A stretch of 64,000 nt of DNA from Pseudomonadota bacterium (GTDB taxonomy: Bacteria; Pseudomonadota; Gammaproteobacteria; Xanthomonadales; Xanthomonadaceae), in assembly GCA_023388955.1 (NCBI GenBank), contig JAEWFH010000025.1, positions 4,717-68,716 on the forward strand, in the 5' to 3' direction. The notes beneath the pieces are model-generated. The model was not told where the DNA came from. It was given only the letters and a program-made list of their open reading frames with translations, and searched no databases. Position 1 is the stretch's first letter. Each line of letters starts with the position of its first letter. Shown here piece by piece: positions 35,901 to 44,683 of this stretch. A program made the translations under genes and the position numbers.

Positions 35901-36331
35901 GGGGCAAAGAGAATGCTTTCGTTCAGCCCCGGCTCGCCACGGGTCGCACGCAGCTCGTTGAGCAGCGGCAACAGCACGATCGGGATGTCGCGATGGCCCC
36001 CCTGCAGGCGCTCCAGGTAATCGGGCAACTGCACGGCACCGCGCATCAGCATCGCGCAGGCGTCCTCGCGGTCCTCGATCCCGCCGTGCAGCAGCGCCAG
36101 CGCCAGCCGCTCCATCTCCTCGGCCACCATCGCCGGGGCGTACAGCTCGATCATCCGCAGCGTGCCGTGGACCTGGTGCAGCAGGCCCGCGCAGGCGCGC
36201 ATGTGCTCCACCTCCCCGGGTGCCTGGGAGAACGCCTCGATCTCCTGGCGGGCCAGCCGCAGGGTCTCGTCGAGCTCGGGCTTGATCCAGCCCAGGGTGG
36301 TCGTGTCGATCGCGTCGCGCATCACTGTCAT
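29891..36331 (-). CDS. pilL: PilL/ChpA-type hybrid histidine kinase of the type IV pilus chemosensory system
   Basis: A 2146-residue CheA-family kinase that controls pilus extension and retraction through PilG and PilH. N-terminal helical region (1-600) with a possible vestigial Hpt ([11 protein letters not shown]). Clear Hpt domains have H696 (FHTLKGSG) and H1363 ([12 protein letters not shown]). A weaker one has H864 in [10 protein letters not shown], where the usual Lys is Asn. Residues 1003-1137 are 27 tandem AERLE units, flanked to about 1260 by looser EAERL-like sequence. Then come dimerisation helices (about 1540-1690), the ATPase domain (N box [22 protein letters not shown]), a CheW domain (about 1850-1990) and a receiver with D2072. 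The opposite strand is also open across it; those frames are shadows. Confidence 0.93.
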   Translation of the reverse strand: MTVMRDAIDTTTLGWIKPELDETLRLARQEIEAFSQAPGEVEHMRACAGLLHQVHGTLRMIELYAPAMVAEEMERLALALLHGGIEDREDACAMLMRGAVQLPDYLERLQGGHRDIPIVLLPLLNELRATRGEPGLNESILFAPDLDRPLPQDLPAPGAAAPVLGAASRAHSPAVAALRDALAQWPEDGEPADADGLASAVDEVLSQVSVEPLRRMLWVASSVAGALRDGALQPTRALRAAFSGVEREARRALGGSGFSGQEANAEPTRQLLYHVAHSDGGHPALDRLRHTFELDAQLPSESEIEHARGSLSGRNRALLDTVSAAIKEDLLRVKDVLDLHLRTGQTGVEDLRPQVETLGRVSDTLGMMGLGVARGVVLQQRDAMHAIVAGNSPADEASLLDIAGALLYVDASLDEQVARLGLPDDRADADLMAAESRRVLEVVVREAIANFGDARQAFVAFVETGWDHAELAEIPRLLDEVGGALRILDLELPSEYLLGIRRYIELELLERKRVPNARQLDTMADALASIEYYLEALREQRPNRNRILDIARQSLEALGYWPVPMPASEDGAGSPVSLAERDAAAAALGMDLADEPAPVVALPQVPESQPVEQAPAPMAASGAEPEPVVAAVSAAPTGDRPLAGGFEHSADIDDDIREVFLEELDEEVANLGGLLHGWREAPNDGEQVRSIRRIFHTLKGSGRLVGARALGEFSWKIENMLNRVLDGSRDASPAVVALVGQAHEVLPQFRAALAGTRAVTADLAAIEAVAERIAAGEEVRYEPVAVVEAVEAASPGTAALPPSIVPESVAPAEQERTVPASVDPVLLEILTAEAAGHLATIRAWLDGCEAAPQRADDALQRAIHTLNGALAMTEVPVITDVTSPAEAYVRRLLASGEPASAEGVEALGVVAAAVARTLSTLEADSPHVPLFDGLAARMESLRDSLPPVRSAAFDVGEESEELPAEPVIEAPEIVDIDMAGLVAGATTDEVGDQVRPEDELAEAERLEAERLEAERLEAERLEAERLEAERLEAERLEAERLEAERLEAERLEAERLEAERLEAERLEAERLEAERLEAERLEAERLEAERLEAERLEAERLEAERLEAERLEAERLEAERLEAERLEAERLEAERLEAEEAEYARLEEEYAQAARLEAESAEAERAEAERAEAECLEAERLEAERSEAERLAAEEAEHARLAAEELDARVLEAERIEAERLEAEHLETERVAGEEAEYARLEAEYAEADRLARERADEAARAAETATPVQASAAVDPGAGDELPATQEGPVEGAVAASAALAGLVRLQDPATPLELAGLDPELVDIFVEEGKDLLDHSDGLLAELRAAPDDREVLVGLQRDLHTLKGGARMAGIMEVGELGHAMESLLEAVVDQRQELGADGVPLLEAAFDRLHVMVSRVGERQAIALPQPLIDEFDARARGGHASAALEAAGSSVPAPEAAPATEPVATDEAASGSRPGPDAPVVPIATPALAETEGADISELAHAIAAGDTQVLPPLSPPVEPLAIPADEDDIAVRAPQEQVRIRADLLDRLVNYAGEVAIYRARLEQQLGAFRGAIAEMAATNTRIRDQLRRLEIETEAQIVARYQREGEQDEQSFDPLELDRFSDLQQLSRALSESAADQDSLQQTLDDLTRQYETLLLQQSRVSSELQEGLMRTRMVPFDNLLPRLRRVVRQASGELGKQVALKLDGTQGELDRNVLERMTAPLEHMLRNAVAHGIESPGRRQQSGKPEEGSIAVSVRREGSEVVIEVADDGAGLDRAAIRRRGEDRGLLRPDAVLADAELDTLILEPGFSTATEVNRLAGRGVGMDVVASEVRQLGGALDIRSRPDEGTTFTLRLPQTLAVTQAVFVRVGETTFAVPIASVRGVGRIPREELLEAERSGKPATYGYGGDEYIVHDLGLLAGGAPVRAEGQLQMPLLLIRSGELHAAVAIDQVVGNREIVVKPVGPQVASIPGIFGATIMGDGRVVVILDVAPLVRRHAALPQAPAPEAGEAERAVPLVMVVDDSVTMRKVTGRVLERHNMEVVTAKDGIDALDRLAERVPDLMLLDIEMPRMDGYELATQMKADPRLQQVPIVMITSRTGEKHRQRAMDLGVERYMGKPYQEPELMRNVYELLGIDRHVH
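32921..33325 (-). repeat. 27 x 15-bp tandem repeat inside pilL encoding (AERLE)27
   Basis: Uninterrupted array of 27 units of exactly 15 bases. The plus-strand unit is TTCGAGTCGTTCTGC, with C/T changes at the first and eighth positions and a few terminal variants. On the coding strand each unit gives Ala-Glu-Arg-Leu-Glu. Because the unit is a multiple of three and lacks stops, copy-number change would alter linker length in frame. Runs of identical variants (for example the GAGCC form from 33120 on) suggest recent expansion by slippage or recombination. Confidence 0.97.
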
Positions 36332-36414
36332 CGTTCATCCCCGCCGGCCGCGGGGCCGGGTGCCGGTCCTGCTGCCCGGCGGGTACTGGCGGTCATTCCC
36401 AGGTCCGGCCCGCC

Positions 36415-38436
36415 TCAGGCTGGCAGCTTGAAGTCGGCCACCGAGCGACGCAGGTCGGCCGCCAGCTGCGCGAGGTTTCCAATCGACTGCGCGGTCTGGT
36501 TGGCACCCTGGGTGGTCTGCGAGGTGATCTGCTGGATGGTGCTCATGGTGTGGGTAATGTTGGCGGCGGCGCCGGACTGCTGCTGCGCCGCCTGCGAGAT
36601 GCCCTGGATGAGGCCCGACAGGTCGGACGACACCTTTTCGATCTCGCCCAGCGCGGTACCGGCGTCCTCGGCCAGGCGCGCACCGGCGACCACCTCGGAG
36701 GTGGTCTGCTCCATCGAGCTGACCGCCTCGTTGGTGTCGGCCTGGATGGCCTGGACCAGCGACTCGATGCGCTTGGTGGCGTTGGAGGAGCGTTCGGCGA
36801 GGCGCTGCACTTCGTCGGCGACCACCGCGAAGCCGCGGCCGGCCTCACCGGCCGAAGCCGCCTGGATCGACGCGTTCAGCGCCAGGATGTTGGTCTGCTC
36901 GGAGATGTCGTTGATCAGTTCAACGATCGAGCCGATCTCCTGCGAGCTCTCGCCCAGGCGCTTGATGCGCTTGGAGGTCTCCTGGATCTGGTCACGGATG
37001 TTGTCCATGCCCTGGATCGTCTGCCGCACCACGCCGGCACCGGTGGTGGCGATCCGCACCGAGCGCTGCGCCACGTCCGCGGATTCGGCGGAGTTCTTCG
37101 ACACCTGGTCGATGCTGGCCGCAATCTCGCTGATGCGGCTGGAGGCGGAGGTGATCTCCTGGGCCTGGTGCTCGGCGGCCTCCGCCAGGTGCATGGCGGT
37201 GGCCTGGGTCTCCTGGGCGCTGGCGGCGACCTGCACCGAGGTGTCGGTGATGGTCTGCACCAGGCTGCGCAGCTGCTCGATGGCGAAGTTGATCGAGTCC
37301 GCGATCGCTCCGGTCACGTCCTCGGTGACGGTGGCCTTGACGGTCAGGTCGCCTTCCGCGAGCGAGCCCATCTCGTCCAGCAGGCGCATGATCGCCTCCT
37401 GGTTGCGGTCGTTGAGCTCCTTGGTGGTCTCGTAGCGCACCTGCTGCTGGCGGTTGAGCGAGAACAGCAGGCCGCCGATGGCCAGCAGTGCCAGGGCACC
37501 GGAGACGATCGAGACCCAGATGTTGCCCACCAGGCTGGTGTCGCGCATCGAGCCGAAGGCGGTGAAGGCATCGAACAGCGAGCGCGCCTCCTCGAGCAGG
37601 GTCTCGGAGCCTGCGGTGATCGCATCGGCCGCGCCCTGGGCGGCGACCAGGTTGCCGGAGGAGGCCAGGATGGCGTCCAGGTCGGTCTTCATCTCCTCCC
37701 ACAGCGCCTCGGCATGGCCGAGGGTTTCCAGCGCCCCGGCATTGGAAAGCGCGGCCACGCCCGAACCCTCGTCGCCGTTGCGCAGGCCGGCCAGGACGGT
37801 GCCGAACAGGGTCGCGTCACGGGACAGGCCTTCGCTGGCGGCGGTCGCCGCCGCGCCGCCGGCGCGGATCTCGGTCACGCGCCGGGCCATGGTGCCCGAC
37901 AGGACCACCTGCCGCAGCGCGTAGTACACCTGCGAGGACGGCGAGCCGCTGGAAGACATCGCGCGCACCAGTTCGTCCAGCCGGGCCTGCAGATCCGGCA
38001 CCCGTGCGGTGAAGCTGTCGGCGCGCCCCGCCAGGCCCATCACGGCTTCCTGGCTGTCGGCCAGCTGCGCGGCACTCTGTTCCAGCGGCGCCCAGGTGGC
38101 GTTGGCCTGGTCGATCGGGCCGGAGACGCCCGGGGTAGCCCCGAACTGCCCGGTCAGCTGCTCCAGCGTGCCGTCGATCTGGCCGCGGGTCTCGTTGAAC
38201 GCGGCGAAGGCCGCGGCATCGCCGCCGACCGCCTCGCGCGCCTGCACCGCCAGCTGCTGCGAGTACACGCGCAGGTCGGATGCCGAGGTGCTGGCGCCAC
38301 CCAGCTGCGCCCCCTTCCAGGTGGCGTAGCCGGTGTTGAGGCCGAACACCAGCACCGCCAGGGCCAGCAGCACCAACCAGGTGTTGACGCCGGCATTGCG
38401 GACCTTGCCGGCCATGGAATTCGAATCAGTGCTCAT
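36415..38436 (-). CDS. pilJ: type IV pilus methyl-accepting chemotaxis protein PilJ
   Basis: A 673-residue receptor of the Pil-Chp system. TM1 about 19-39 ([21 protein letters not shown]), a periplasmic PilJ-type helical domain to about 310, TM2 about 312-334 ([23 protein letters not shown]), HAMP-like helices, then a signalling domain with the hairpin tip motif [42 protein letters not shown] 38436 has AGGA upstream and overlaps pilI by 11 bases. Separated from pilL by 83 bases, the largest gap within the operon. It lacks the C-terminal pentapeptide of high-abundance chemoreceptors. Confidence 0.94.
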   Translation of the reverse strand: MSTDSNSMAGKVRNAGVNTWLVLLALAVLVFGLNTGYATWKGAQLGGASTSASDLRVYSQQLAVQAREAVGGDAAAFAAFNETRGQIDGTLEQLTGQFGATPGVSGPIDQANATWAPLEQSAAQLADSQEAVMGLAGRADSFTARVPDLQARLDELVRAMSSSGSPSSQVYYALRQVVLSGTMARRVTEIRAGGAAATAASEGLSRDATLFGTVLAGLRNGDEGSGVAALSNAGALETLGHAEALWEEMKTDLDAILASSGNLVAAQGAADAITAGSETLLEEARSLFDAFTAFGSMRDTSLVGNIWVSIVSGALALLAIGGLLFSLNRQQQVRYETTKELNDRNQEAIMRLLDEMGSLAEGDLTVKATVTEDVTGAIADSINFAIEQLRSLVQTITDTSVQVAASAQETQATAMHLAEAAEHQAQEITSASSRISEIAASIDQVSKNSAESADVAQRSVRIATTGAGVVRQTIQGMDNIRDQIQETSKRIKRLGESSQEIGSIVELINDISEQTNILALNASIQAASAGEAGRGFAVVADEVQRLAERSSNATKRIESLVQAIQADTNEAVSSMEQTTSEVVAGARLAEDAGTALGEIEKVSSDLSGLIQGISQAAQQQSGAAANITHTMSTIQQITSQTTQGANQTAQSIGNLAQLAADLRRSVADFKLPA

Positions 38437-39049
38437 GGTCTTCCTCGGGTGTGTCGCTGGCGCTGGTATGCGTACGGGCCCCATCGGAGGCGGCCTGCCT
38501 GAACTCGGGGGTGCGGGTCAGCCTTTCCAGGCTGAAGATGCCCCAGTCGTGGTCGTCCAGGCGGAAGGCCTGGTCGATGAAGTGCGAATAACGGCCGGCG
38601 GTGATGCCGGAAGCAGCCAGGACTCCCGCGTCCAGCCGCCCCGCGGGCACAAAGCTGCGCTGGCCGAACAGCTCGTCGATCAGCACCGCCACGTTGCCCC
38701 CCTCCTGCCGGATCACCAGCATCCGCTGGCTCTCGTGCAAAACGGTGCGGACGCCTTCCAGGAACAGCTTCAGGTCGGCGACCGGCAGCAGGTTGCCGCG
38801 GACGTTGGCCAGCCCCAGCATCCACGGCTGCGAGCCGGGAACCGGGGTGACCTGGGGCAGCGGCAGGATCTCGACCACCTCGTCGAAGTCCGACGCCAGC
38901 CGGCGGCGGCCGATGCGGTAGCCCACCCCGCGCCACAGGCCCGGGGTGTCGAGCTGCTCCGGAAGGCCCGCAACATGGGCCATGCTGCGGCGCTCGTAGT
39001 CGAGCAGGATGTCGAAGGCATCCAGCGCCATGGCAGCCAGGCCGGTCAC
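38426..39049 (-). CDS. pilI: type IV pilus CheW-like protein PilI
   Basis: A 207-residue coupling protein between PilJ and PilL. The CheW fold is visible in [57 protein letters not shown] and [19 protein letters not shown]. The start is taken as GTG 39049, which overlaps the pilH stop by four bases (GTGA); ATG 39031 is the alternative. The C-terminal 20 residues are acidic and His-rich and not conserved. Confidence 0.9.
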   Translation of the reverse strand: MTGLAAMALDAFDILLDYERRSMAHVAGLPEQLDTPGLWRGVGYRIGRRRLASDFDEVVEILPLPQVTPVPGSQPWMLGLANVRGNLLPVADLKLFLEGVRTVLHESQRMLVIRQEGGNVAVLIDELFGQRSFVPAGRLDAGVLAASGITAGRYSHFIDQAFRLDDHDWGIFSLERLTRTPEFRQAASDGARTHTSASDTPEEDHEH

Positions 39050-39411
39050 TGCTCCAGCAACGCGTTGATGCGCGCGACCAGATCGTCCTCGCGCGGCGGC
39101 TTGACGATGTAGTCGCGTGCACCCTGGCGCAGCCCCCAGGCCTTGTCGGTTTCCATGCCCTTGGTACTGACGATCAACACCGGGATCGAGCGGGTGTCGT
39201 CATCCCGGGACAGCGCCCGGGTGGCCTGGAACCCGTTCATGCCGGGCAGGATGATGTCCATCAGCACCAGGTCCGGCCGCTCGCGGCGGCAGATCTCGAT
39301 GCCGTCCTCGGCATTGTCCGAGGCAAGTACGTGGTGCCCGTTGCGTTCCAGCAACTGGGTCAGGACGGCCGTATCGGTCGGCGAATCCTCGATCAGCAGG
39401 ATGCGTGCCAT
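39046..39411 (-). CDS. pilH: twitching motility response regulator PilH
   Basis: A 121-residue single-domain CheY-like receiver. IEDSPTDTAVLTQLLERNGHHV, phospho-acceptor Asp in LVLMDIILPGMNGFQATRAL, LIVSTKGMETDK and DYIVKPPREDDL are present. In P. aeruginosa PilH counteracts PilG and affects the retraction side of pilus control and cAMP levels. ATG 39411 follows a GGGGGA ribosome site. 25 bases separate it from pilG. Confidence 0.92.
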   Translation of the reverse strand: MARILLIEDSPTDTAVLTQLLERNGHHVLASDNAEDGIEICRRERPDLVLMDIILPGMNGFQATRALSRDDDTRSIPVLIVSTKGMETDKAWGLRQGARDYIVKPPREDDLVARINALLEQ

Positions 39412-39436
39412 GAATCCCCCACCCCCCTGGGGCGAA

Positions 39437-39832
39437 TCAGTTGTTGACGTGGGTACGGATCGCGTCGAGGAGCTCCTCACGCGTGAACGGCTTGGTGAGG
39501 TACTGCTCGGAACCGACGATCCGGCCGCGCGCCTTGTCGAACAGCCCGTCCCTGGACGAGAGCATGATGACCGGCGTGGCCTTGAAAACCTGGTTGTTCT
39601 TGATCAGCGCACAGGTCTGGTAGCCGTCCAGCCGCGGCATCATGATGTCGACGAAGATGATCTGCGGCTGCTGGTCGGCGATCTTGGCGAGCGCCTCGAA
39701 CCCGTCGGTGGCGGTGACCACCTCGCACCCTTCGCGCTTGAGCAGGGTCTCGGCGGTCCTGCGGATGGTCTTCGAATCGTCGATGACCATGACCCGCAAG
39801 CCTTCGAGGCTCCTGCGACCTTCTTCCTGCAT
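39437..39832 (-). CDS. pilG: twitching motility response regulator PilG
   Basis: A 131-residue CheY-like receiver. VMVIDDSKTIRRTAETLLKREGCEVVTA, phospho-acceptor Asp in IIFVDIMMPRLDGYQTCALIK, IMLSSRDGLFDKARGRIVGSEQYLTKPF. It promotes pilus extension and twitching as an output of PilL. It is the first gene of the operon; the strong promoter at 39894-39922 lies about 60 bases upstream. The short N-terminal extension (MQEEGRRSLEG) is usual for PilG. Confidence 0.93.
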   Translation of the reverse strand: MQEEGRRSLEGLRVMVIDDSKTIRRTAETLLKREGCEVVTATDGFEALAKIADQQPQIIFVDIMMPRLDGYQTCALIKNNQVFKATPVIMLSSRDGLFDKARGRIVGSEQYLTKPFTREELLDAIRTHVNN

Positions 39833-39893
39833 GTGACTGACACCCCTGTGACGATGCACCCGACGCGGATCCCCATCGCGTCGCGAGACGCCC

Positions 39894-39922
39894 TTTATTT
39901 CAAGCAAGCGCCCGGGTGTCAA
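39894..39922 (-). promoter_or_regulatory. sigma70-type promoter of the pil operon
   Basis: On the minus strand a perfect -35 TTGACA (39922-39917) is followed by a 17-base spacer and a -10 AATAAA (39899-39894). Transcription would begin near 39887, giving a leader of about 55 bases before the pilG ATG. It is the best consensus promoter I see in the window. Confidence 0.65.
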
Positions 39923-40035
39923 GCCGTGACGGCACCAGACGGCCCCGTCGCGACGCCCGTCACGCCCCGTGCCGGCACGGCCCGGCCGGCACCGCGTCGC
40001 TGGTAGGATCGGCACAGGACACCGTCGGCCCCGCC

Positions 40036-41010
40036 ATGCCACTCGAAATCGTCGTCGTGATGGACCCGATCGGGTCGATCAACATCGCCAAGGACTCCAC
40101 CTTCGCCATGCTGCTGGAAGCCCAGCGGCGCGGACACCGGCTGCACTACGTGCGTCCCGGCGGCCTGGCCGTGGACCACGGCACCGCGGTGGCCACGATG
40201 GCGCCGCTGCAGGTACGCGAGGACCCGTCTGGCTGGTACCAGCTCGGGGACTGGGCGACGGTGCCGCTGGGCCGTGGCCACGTGGTGCTGGTGCGCACCG
40301 ACCCGCCGGTCGACGCCGAGTACATCCACGACACCCAGGTGCTGGGCCTGGCACAGGGTGCCGGGGCCATGGTCGTCAACGACCCGCAGGGCCTGCGCGA
40401 CTACAACGAGAAGCTGGCCGCGCTGCTGTTCCCGCAGTGCTGCCCGCCGACCCTGGTCAGCCGCGATGCGGCGGCCCTGAAAGCCTTCCTGGCCACGCAC
40501 CGCCGCGCGGTGCTCAAGCCGCTGGACGGCATGGGCGGGCGCTCGATCTTCCTGCTCGACCACGGCGAGCCCAACACCAACGTGGTGCTGGAGACCCTGA
40601 CCCAGGGGGGCCGCAGCCTGGCGATGGCGCAGCAGTACCTGCCGGAGATCTCCGAGGGCGACAAGCGCATCCTCCTGGTCGACGGCGAACCGGTGGACTA
40701 CTGCCTGGCGCGGATCCCGCAGGGCGACGAGTTCCGCGGCAACCTGGCCACGGGCGGCCGCGGCGAGGGCCGGCCGCTCAGCGACCGCGACCGCTGGATC
40801 GCCGCCCAGGTGGGCCCGGAGATGAAGCGCCGCGGCATGGTCTTCGTCGGCCTGGACGTCATCGGCGACTGGCTCACCGAGGTCAACGTCACCAGTCCGA
40901 CCTGCATCCGCGAGCTGGACGCGCAGTTCGGCCTGAACATCGCCGGACAGCTGTTCGACGCCATCGAGGCACGCGCCGGGACCACGCCGGCGGTCCCGCC
41001 CGCGGACTGA
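40036..41010 (+). CDS. gshB: glutathione synthetase
   Basis: ATP-grasp ligase joining gamma-glutamylcysteine and glycine. Motifs: VVVMDPIGSINIAKDSTFAMLLEAQRRGH (N-terminal domain), RTDPPVDAEYIHDTQVL, VLKPLDGMGGRSIF (ATP-grasp loop), QQYLPEISEGDKRILLVDGEPVDYCLARIP, EVNVTSPTCIRELDAQFG. 324 residues, normal. The ATG at 40036 is the first before the conserved region. It is divergent from pilG across a 203-base spacer that also contains the pilG promoter. I see only a weak TAGGAT -10-like box for gshB itself. Confidence 0.95.
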   Translation: MPLEIVVVMDPIGSINIAKDSTFAMLLEAQRRGHRLHYVRPGGLAVDHGTAVATMAPLQVREDPSGWYQLGDWATVPLGRGHVVLVRTDPPVDAEYIHDTQVLGLAQGAGAMVVNDPQGLRDYNEKLAALLFPQCCPPTLVSRDAAALKAFLATHRRAVLKPLDGMGGRSIFLLDHGEPNTNVVLETLTQGGRSLAMAQQYLPEISEGDKRILLVDGEPVDYCLARIPQGDEFRGNLATGGRGEGRPLSDRDRWIAAQVGPEMKRRGMVFVGLDVIGDWLTEVNVTSPTCIRELDAQFGLNIAGQLFDAIEARAGTTPAVPPAD

Positions 41011-41015
41011 ATCCG

Positions 41016-41885
41016 ATGGCAACGGCGGCACACGGGTTCCCTGGCTCCAGCCAGCGCCTGGGCGCGACCATGGCGCTGTCGCTGGCGCTGCACGCGATCC
41101 TTTTGCTGGGCGTGGGCTTCACGCTGCACCAGGCGGCCCCGGTGGTGCCGACCCTGGACGTCATCCTGACCCGCACCACCACGGCACTCACCCCGGAACA
41201 GGCCGACTTCCTGGCCCAGGCCAACAACCAGGGCGGCGGCGAGCACGAGCGCAGCACGCGGCCGCGGGAGAACCAGTCCGGCCCGCTTCCCCAGCCGGCC
41301 ACCGGGCTGGCCGCGCAACAGCTGCGTGCCCAGGCGCCCGAACCGCAGCCAGCACCCGAGTCCCGGGTGGTGGACAGTGCCCGCGGCGACGCCTCCACCG
41401 CGGTCGCACGCGAGGCACCCGACCCGGAAACCCGCCCGCTGCCGCGGGGCCCCGAGCGCATCGCCCACGACATGGAGATGGCGCGGCTGGCCGCGGAGAT
41501 CCACCTGCGCTCGGAGGCCTATGCCAAACGCCCCACGCGCAAGTTCGTCTCCGCCAGCACCACCGAGTACGCGTGGGCCGGCTACCTGCGCGAGTGGGTC
41601 GACCGGGTCGAGCGCGTGGGCAACCTCAACTATCCCGACGAGGCGCGCCGCCGCCAGCTGGCCGGCGAGGTGGTGATCAGCGTCGCGGTGCGGCGCGACG
41701 GCAGCGTCGAACAGTCGCGGATCCTGCGCAGCAGCGGCATCCCGCTGCTGGACGACTCGGCACTGCGCATCGCCACGCTGGCCGAGCCCTACCCTCCGCT
41801 GCCGCGCACCGAGGAGGATCCCGACATCCTGCACGTGACGCGGACCTGGGCCTTCCTGGCGGGCGGGGAACTGGTGGACCGCTGA
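41016..41885 (+). CDS. TonB-like energy transducer
   Basis: A 289-residue protein with an N-terminal anchor (residues 19-37, MALSLALHAILLLGVGFTL), a Pro/Gln-rich periplasmic linker (80-150) and a C-terminal TonB fold (200-289) including LNYPDEARRRQLAGEVVISVAVRRDGSVEQSRILRSSGIPLLDDSALRIATLAEPYPPLP. No exbB/exbD genes are nearby. The position beside gshB and pilG corresponds to tonB3 of P. aeruginosa, reported to be needed for twitching motility, so a pilus-related role is more likely than iron uptake. It starts five bases after gshB. Confidence 0.88.
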   Translation: MATAAHGFPGSSQRLGATMALSLALHAILLLGVGFTLHQAAPVVPTLDVILTRTTTALTPEQADFLAQANNQGGGEHERSTRPRENQSGPLPQPATGLAAQQLRAQAPEPQPAPESRVVDSARGDASTAVAREAPDPETRPLPRGPERIAHDMEMARLAAEIHLRSEAYAKRPTRKFVSASTTEYAWAGYLREWVDRVERVGNLNYPDEARRRQLAGEVVISVAVRRDGSVEQSRILRSSGIPLLDDSALRIATLAEPYPPLPRTEEDPDILHVTRTWAFLAGGELVDR

Positions 41886-42024
41886 GCCGCCGGTTGCCGC
41901 CCCCGAAGCCCGGGCCGGCAACGGGCATCTGGCAGTTGGCGCCGGGGGTTTGCGTTGTCTGGAGGGCCCGGGGAGACCGGGTGCGGCCGGGCCGCCGTAC
42001 GGCCCGTCACTCCGGAGTCCCGCC

Positions 42025-43257
42025 ATGCCCCGCATCAAGCCCCGCCTCGTACCCGTGATCGCCGCGGGTGCCGTGCTCGCATCCTCGCCCGCCCTCGCAC
42101 AGCCGCCGCAGGCCGAGCTCCATATCGACGTCGCCACCCACAGTGCCCCGGGGATGCCCGGCATGGGCGCGGCCGGACGCCTGGCCGGCCTGATGGGCGG
42201 CGGCAGCCAGGCCAGTTACGGCATGGCCCGCCACCCCGCGATGCCGGGCAAATACCTGGACATCGCCCTGTACAACCGCAACGCCCCGGGGACCCCCGCC
42301 CGCCAGGCGATCCCCGAAGGCGCGCGGATGGGCCCGCACCTGGAACTGCTGCCCCCGCCGCGCCCGGTCGCCGCCGCCCGTGACGGGAGTTCCGTCGCCG
42401 ACGGGCTCGGCCGTGGGGACGGCGGGCGCGGCCGGATCCTCCACTACTGGGGCTGCGGCGAGCAGGTCGGCCCCGGCCAGCCGCGCGAGTTCAGCTTCGA
42501 GGTCCGCGACGGGACCGTCCACACCACCGGCGATGCCCCGGCCCCCCGTGCCATCGCCGATGCGGGGATCAGCGCAGGCCCCGAGTTCGGCCTGTGGCCC
42601 AACGAAACCCACGGCCGCGCGGTGCCGGCCGACTCGTCACTGCGCGGCGGCCACCAGGTGAGCGGCGAAGCACTGCCCCCCTCCCTGCAGTTCGAGTTGC
42701 AGCGGGCGCACGACTTCATGCCGGCGCTGCAGGCCGAGCGCAACGGCTCGGCGGCGGACGGCCTGGTCCTGCAGTGGCAGCCGGTGGATGGCGCCCGCGC
42801 GTACTTCCTGCATGCGATGGGCAACCGCGGCGCGGATACCGTGGTGATGTGGAGCAGCTCGGAGGTCGGCAATGCCGGGCCGGAGCTGATGAACTACCTG
42901 ACCAGCGCCCAGGCCGACCAGTGGGTACGCGAGAAGGTATTGCTGGACGGCGACGTGCGCTCGTGCCGCATCCCCCGCGAGGTCTTCGCCGCCGCCGACG
43001 GTGCCACCGCTGAACCGATGGTGCAGATGATCGCCTATGGCGGCGACAGCCTGATCGCCCAGCCCCGGCCGGCGGACGCGGGCCCGGACTGGACTCCGGA
43101 ATGGAACGTGCACGTGCGCAACAAGTCCACGGCGATGCTGATGCCGGGCATGGACGCGGTGTCGATGCCGGCCGCCAAGGACGTGGCCGAGGAAACCGGC
43201 AAGGACCAGGTCAAGCGCGCCGCTCGCGGCCTGCTGCGCGGGATCCTGGGGCGCTGA
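42025..43257 (+). CDS. secreted protein of unknown function
   Basis: A 410-residue exported protein I do not recognise. Residues 1-25 are a signal peptide (VPVIAAGAVLASSPALAQ). The mature protein begins with a Met/Gly-rich segment (SAPGMPGMGAAGRLAGLMGGGSQ), then a conserved-looking globular part with ILHYWGCGEQVGPGQPREF, GLVLQWQPVDGARAYFLHAMGNRG, DTVVMWSSSEVGNAGPELMNYL and CRIPREVF. The WQPVDGARAYFLHA segment resembles one strand pair of a fibronectin-like or jellyroll domain, which is only an impression. A basic C-terminal helix (QVKRAARGLLRGILGR) ends it. ATG 42025 has GGAG nine bases upstream. Confidence 0.72.
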   Translation: MPRIKPRLVPVIAAGAVLASSPALAQPPQAELHIDVATHSAPGMPGMGAAGRLAGLMGGGSQASYGMARHPAMPGKYLDIALYNRNAPGTPARQAIPEGARMGPHLELLPPPRPVAAARDGSSVADGLGRGDGGRGRILHYWGCGEQVGPGQPREFSFEVRDGTVHTTGDAPAPRAIADAGISAGPEFGLWPNETHGRAVPADSSLRGGHQVSGEALPPSLQFELQRAHDFMPALQAERNGSAADGLVLQWQPVDGARAYFLHAMGNRGADTVVMWSSSEVGNAGPELMNYLTSAQADQWVREKVLLDGDVRSCRIPREVFAAADGATAEPMVQMIAYGGDSLIAQPRPADAGPDWTPEWNVHVRNKSTAMLMPGMDAVSMPAAKDVAEETGKDQVKRAARGLLRGILGR

Positions 43258-43286
43258 GCACCGCTGGTCGCGCCACCGCCACCGCG

Positions 43287-43301
43287 GCCGGGGAACCCGG
43301 C
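43287..43301. terminator. weak hairpin between convergent genes
   Basis: GCCGGG-GAA-CCCGGC between the stops of the secreted protein (plus) and tsaB (minus). It has no T tract on either strand, but the core resembles the terminator at 16094. Assigned mainly by position. Confidence 0.35.
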
Positions 43302-43308
43302 GGCCGGC

Positions 43309-44037
43309 TCAGCCGCCGCGGCTGGCGCGCAGGGCCTGTTGCTCGGCGATCGTCAGCGCGACCTGGTTGCGCAGGTAGGCCGGTTCCACGTCCTGGGGGG
43401 CCACCGCCCCACCCTGCGCCCACGCACGGGCGGCCAGCCGGGCCAGCTGGCCCGCCCGCGGCAGGGCCGTTGCATCGGCCGCCTGCAGCCGGCCCGCCAG
43501 CCGCCCGGACAGGGCCCCGTCCTGCGCGTCCAGGCCGGTCCCCACGCCCAGCCAGCCCCCCTGCCCCTCCCCGGCCAGGGCGACGGCATCGGGCGGACCG
43601 ACGGTCTCGGTGCCGAGCGCCACCAGGTTCCCTCCATCGAGCTGGAAACTGCCGGCGTAGACCTCCTGCATGCGCGCATCCAGGGTGGCCAGGACCCGGG
43701 CGGTGCCGGTACCGGGCGGGGCGAGGCGGTTGGCTTCCATCGCCAGCACCGCGAGCGTCGAGACCGGCAGCAACGGCCGGTCCAGCCCCAGGGCCAGGCC
43801 CTGCGCGACCGCGATGCCCAGGCGCACCCCGGTGAAAGCGCCCGGCCCGCGGCTGACCGCGACTGCATCCAGCTGCGAGCGCGCCACGCCGGCCTCGTCC
43901 AGCACCTGGCCACACCAGGGCAGGACCAGCTCGGCATGGCGACGCGGTGCCAGCTCGAAGCGCTCCACCACCTCGTCGCCGTGCAGCACGGCGACCGAGC
44001 AGGCCTCGGTGGAAGTTTCGATGGCAAGCAGGATCAT
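43309..44037 (-). CDS. tsaB: tRNA threonylcarbamoyladenosine biosynthesis protein TsaB
   Basis: A 242-residue ASKHA-fold scaffold that pairs with TsaD for t6A37 modification of ANN-decoding tRNAs. ILLAIETSTEACSVAVLHGDEV at the N-terminus, HAELVLPWCGQVL and VSRGPGAFTGVRLGIAVAQGLALGLDRPLLPVSTLAVLA are diagnostic of TsaB/YeaZ. The C-terminus ends VEPAYLRNQVA, the usual motif. ATG 44037 is fixed by the family start. Confidence 0.94.
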   Translation of the reverse strand: MILLAIETSTEACSVAVLHGDEVVERFELAPRRHAELVLPWCGQVLDEAGVARSQLDAVAVSRGPGAFTGVRLGIAVAQGLALGLDRPLLPVSTLAVLAMEANRLAPPGTGTARVLATLDARMQEVYAGSFQLDGGNLVALGTETVGPPDAVALAGEGQGGWLGVGTGLDAQDGALSGRLAGRLQAADATALPRAGQLARLAARAWAQGGAVAPQDVEPAYLRNQVALTIAEQQALRASRGG

Positions 44038-44098
44038 TGCGGCGGTGTCCGCGGGCGGGCCGGACAGGGTACCGCCCGCCGGCGGCGCCGGGGAACGC

Positions 44099-44683
44099 TC
44101 AGCGCACCAGGTCGGCGCGGGGCGTGATCGGGCCGAAGTCGACCGCCCCGGACGGGTCGCGCATGCACGGGGTGTTGAAGAACCCGACCACGTAGGTGTC
44201 CGGGCCGGCTTCGAAGCCGGAGTCGAGCACCCAGTCGTTGCCATCCGGATCGCGTGCACCCAGGTTGATGCCACCGTTCTCGAGCCGGCGCCAGCGGGTG
44301 ATCTCCCAGCCATCGTCGCGCCAGCGGTCGTGCACGCCATCAAGGATGCGGGCGGCGTCGTTGCCCGGCGCCACTGCCCGGGTCCCCACCCAGACCGTGT
44401 AGATGTCGTCGCGCTGCTCGCCTTCACTGCCGGCGCAGCGGTTGGCGCGGACCTCGAACTTCTCGCGCCGCAACGGCAGGCTGTCGAGGAAGGCTTCCAC
44501 CTGGGGAGCGAACGCCTGCGCGGCGTCCCGGCTGGGCTTGGTCTGCATGGCTTCCTTCTCTACACCGTCGGCCGGTGCGCGGCAACCGGCAACCAGCAAG
44601 AATGTGAACGCGCACATGGCAAGGGCCACGCCGGCGGGTGCGCGGCGTGGCCCTGGATGGCGTGCGTCCTGCGGGCGGCTCAA
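44099..44683 (-). CDS. lipoprotein coupled to the DUF1023 hydrolase, candidate cognate partner
   Basis: A 194-residue predicted lipoprotein. The signal region ALAMCAFTFLLVAGC has a good lipobox. The mature domain has RDDGWEITRWRRLENGGINLGARDPDGNDWVLD and ends FFNTPCMRDPSG, with a paired Cys (RANRCAGSEG). The start is a TTG at 44683 overlapping the hydrolase stop by four bases, so translation is coupled. Actinobacteria often encode a small lipoprotein of similar plan (DGW...TR, final TPC) beside DUF1023 hydrolases. That parallel is from memory and needs a search. Possible roles are immunity or inhibitor protein, or secretion partner. Confidence 0.7.
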   Translation of the reverse strand: MSRPQDARHPGPRRAPAGVALAMCAFTFLLVAGCRAPADGVEKEAMQTKPSRDAAQAFAPQVEAFLDSLPLRREKFEVRANRCAGSEGEQRDDIYTVWVGTRAVAPGNDAARILDGVHDRWRDDGWEITRWRRLENGGINLGARDPDGNDWVLDSGFEAGPDTYVVGFFNTPCMRDPSGAVDFGPITPRADLVR

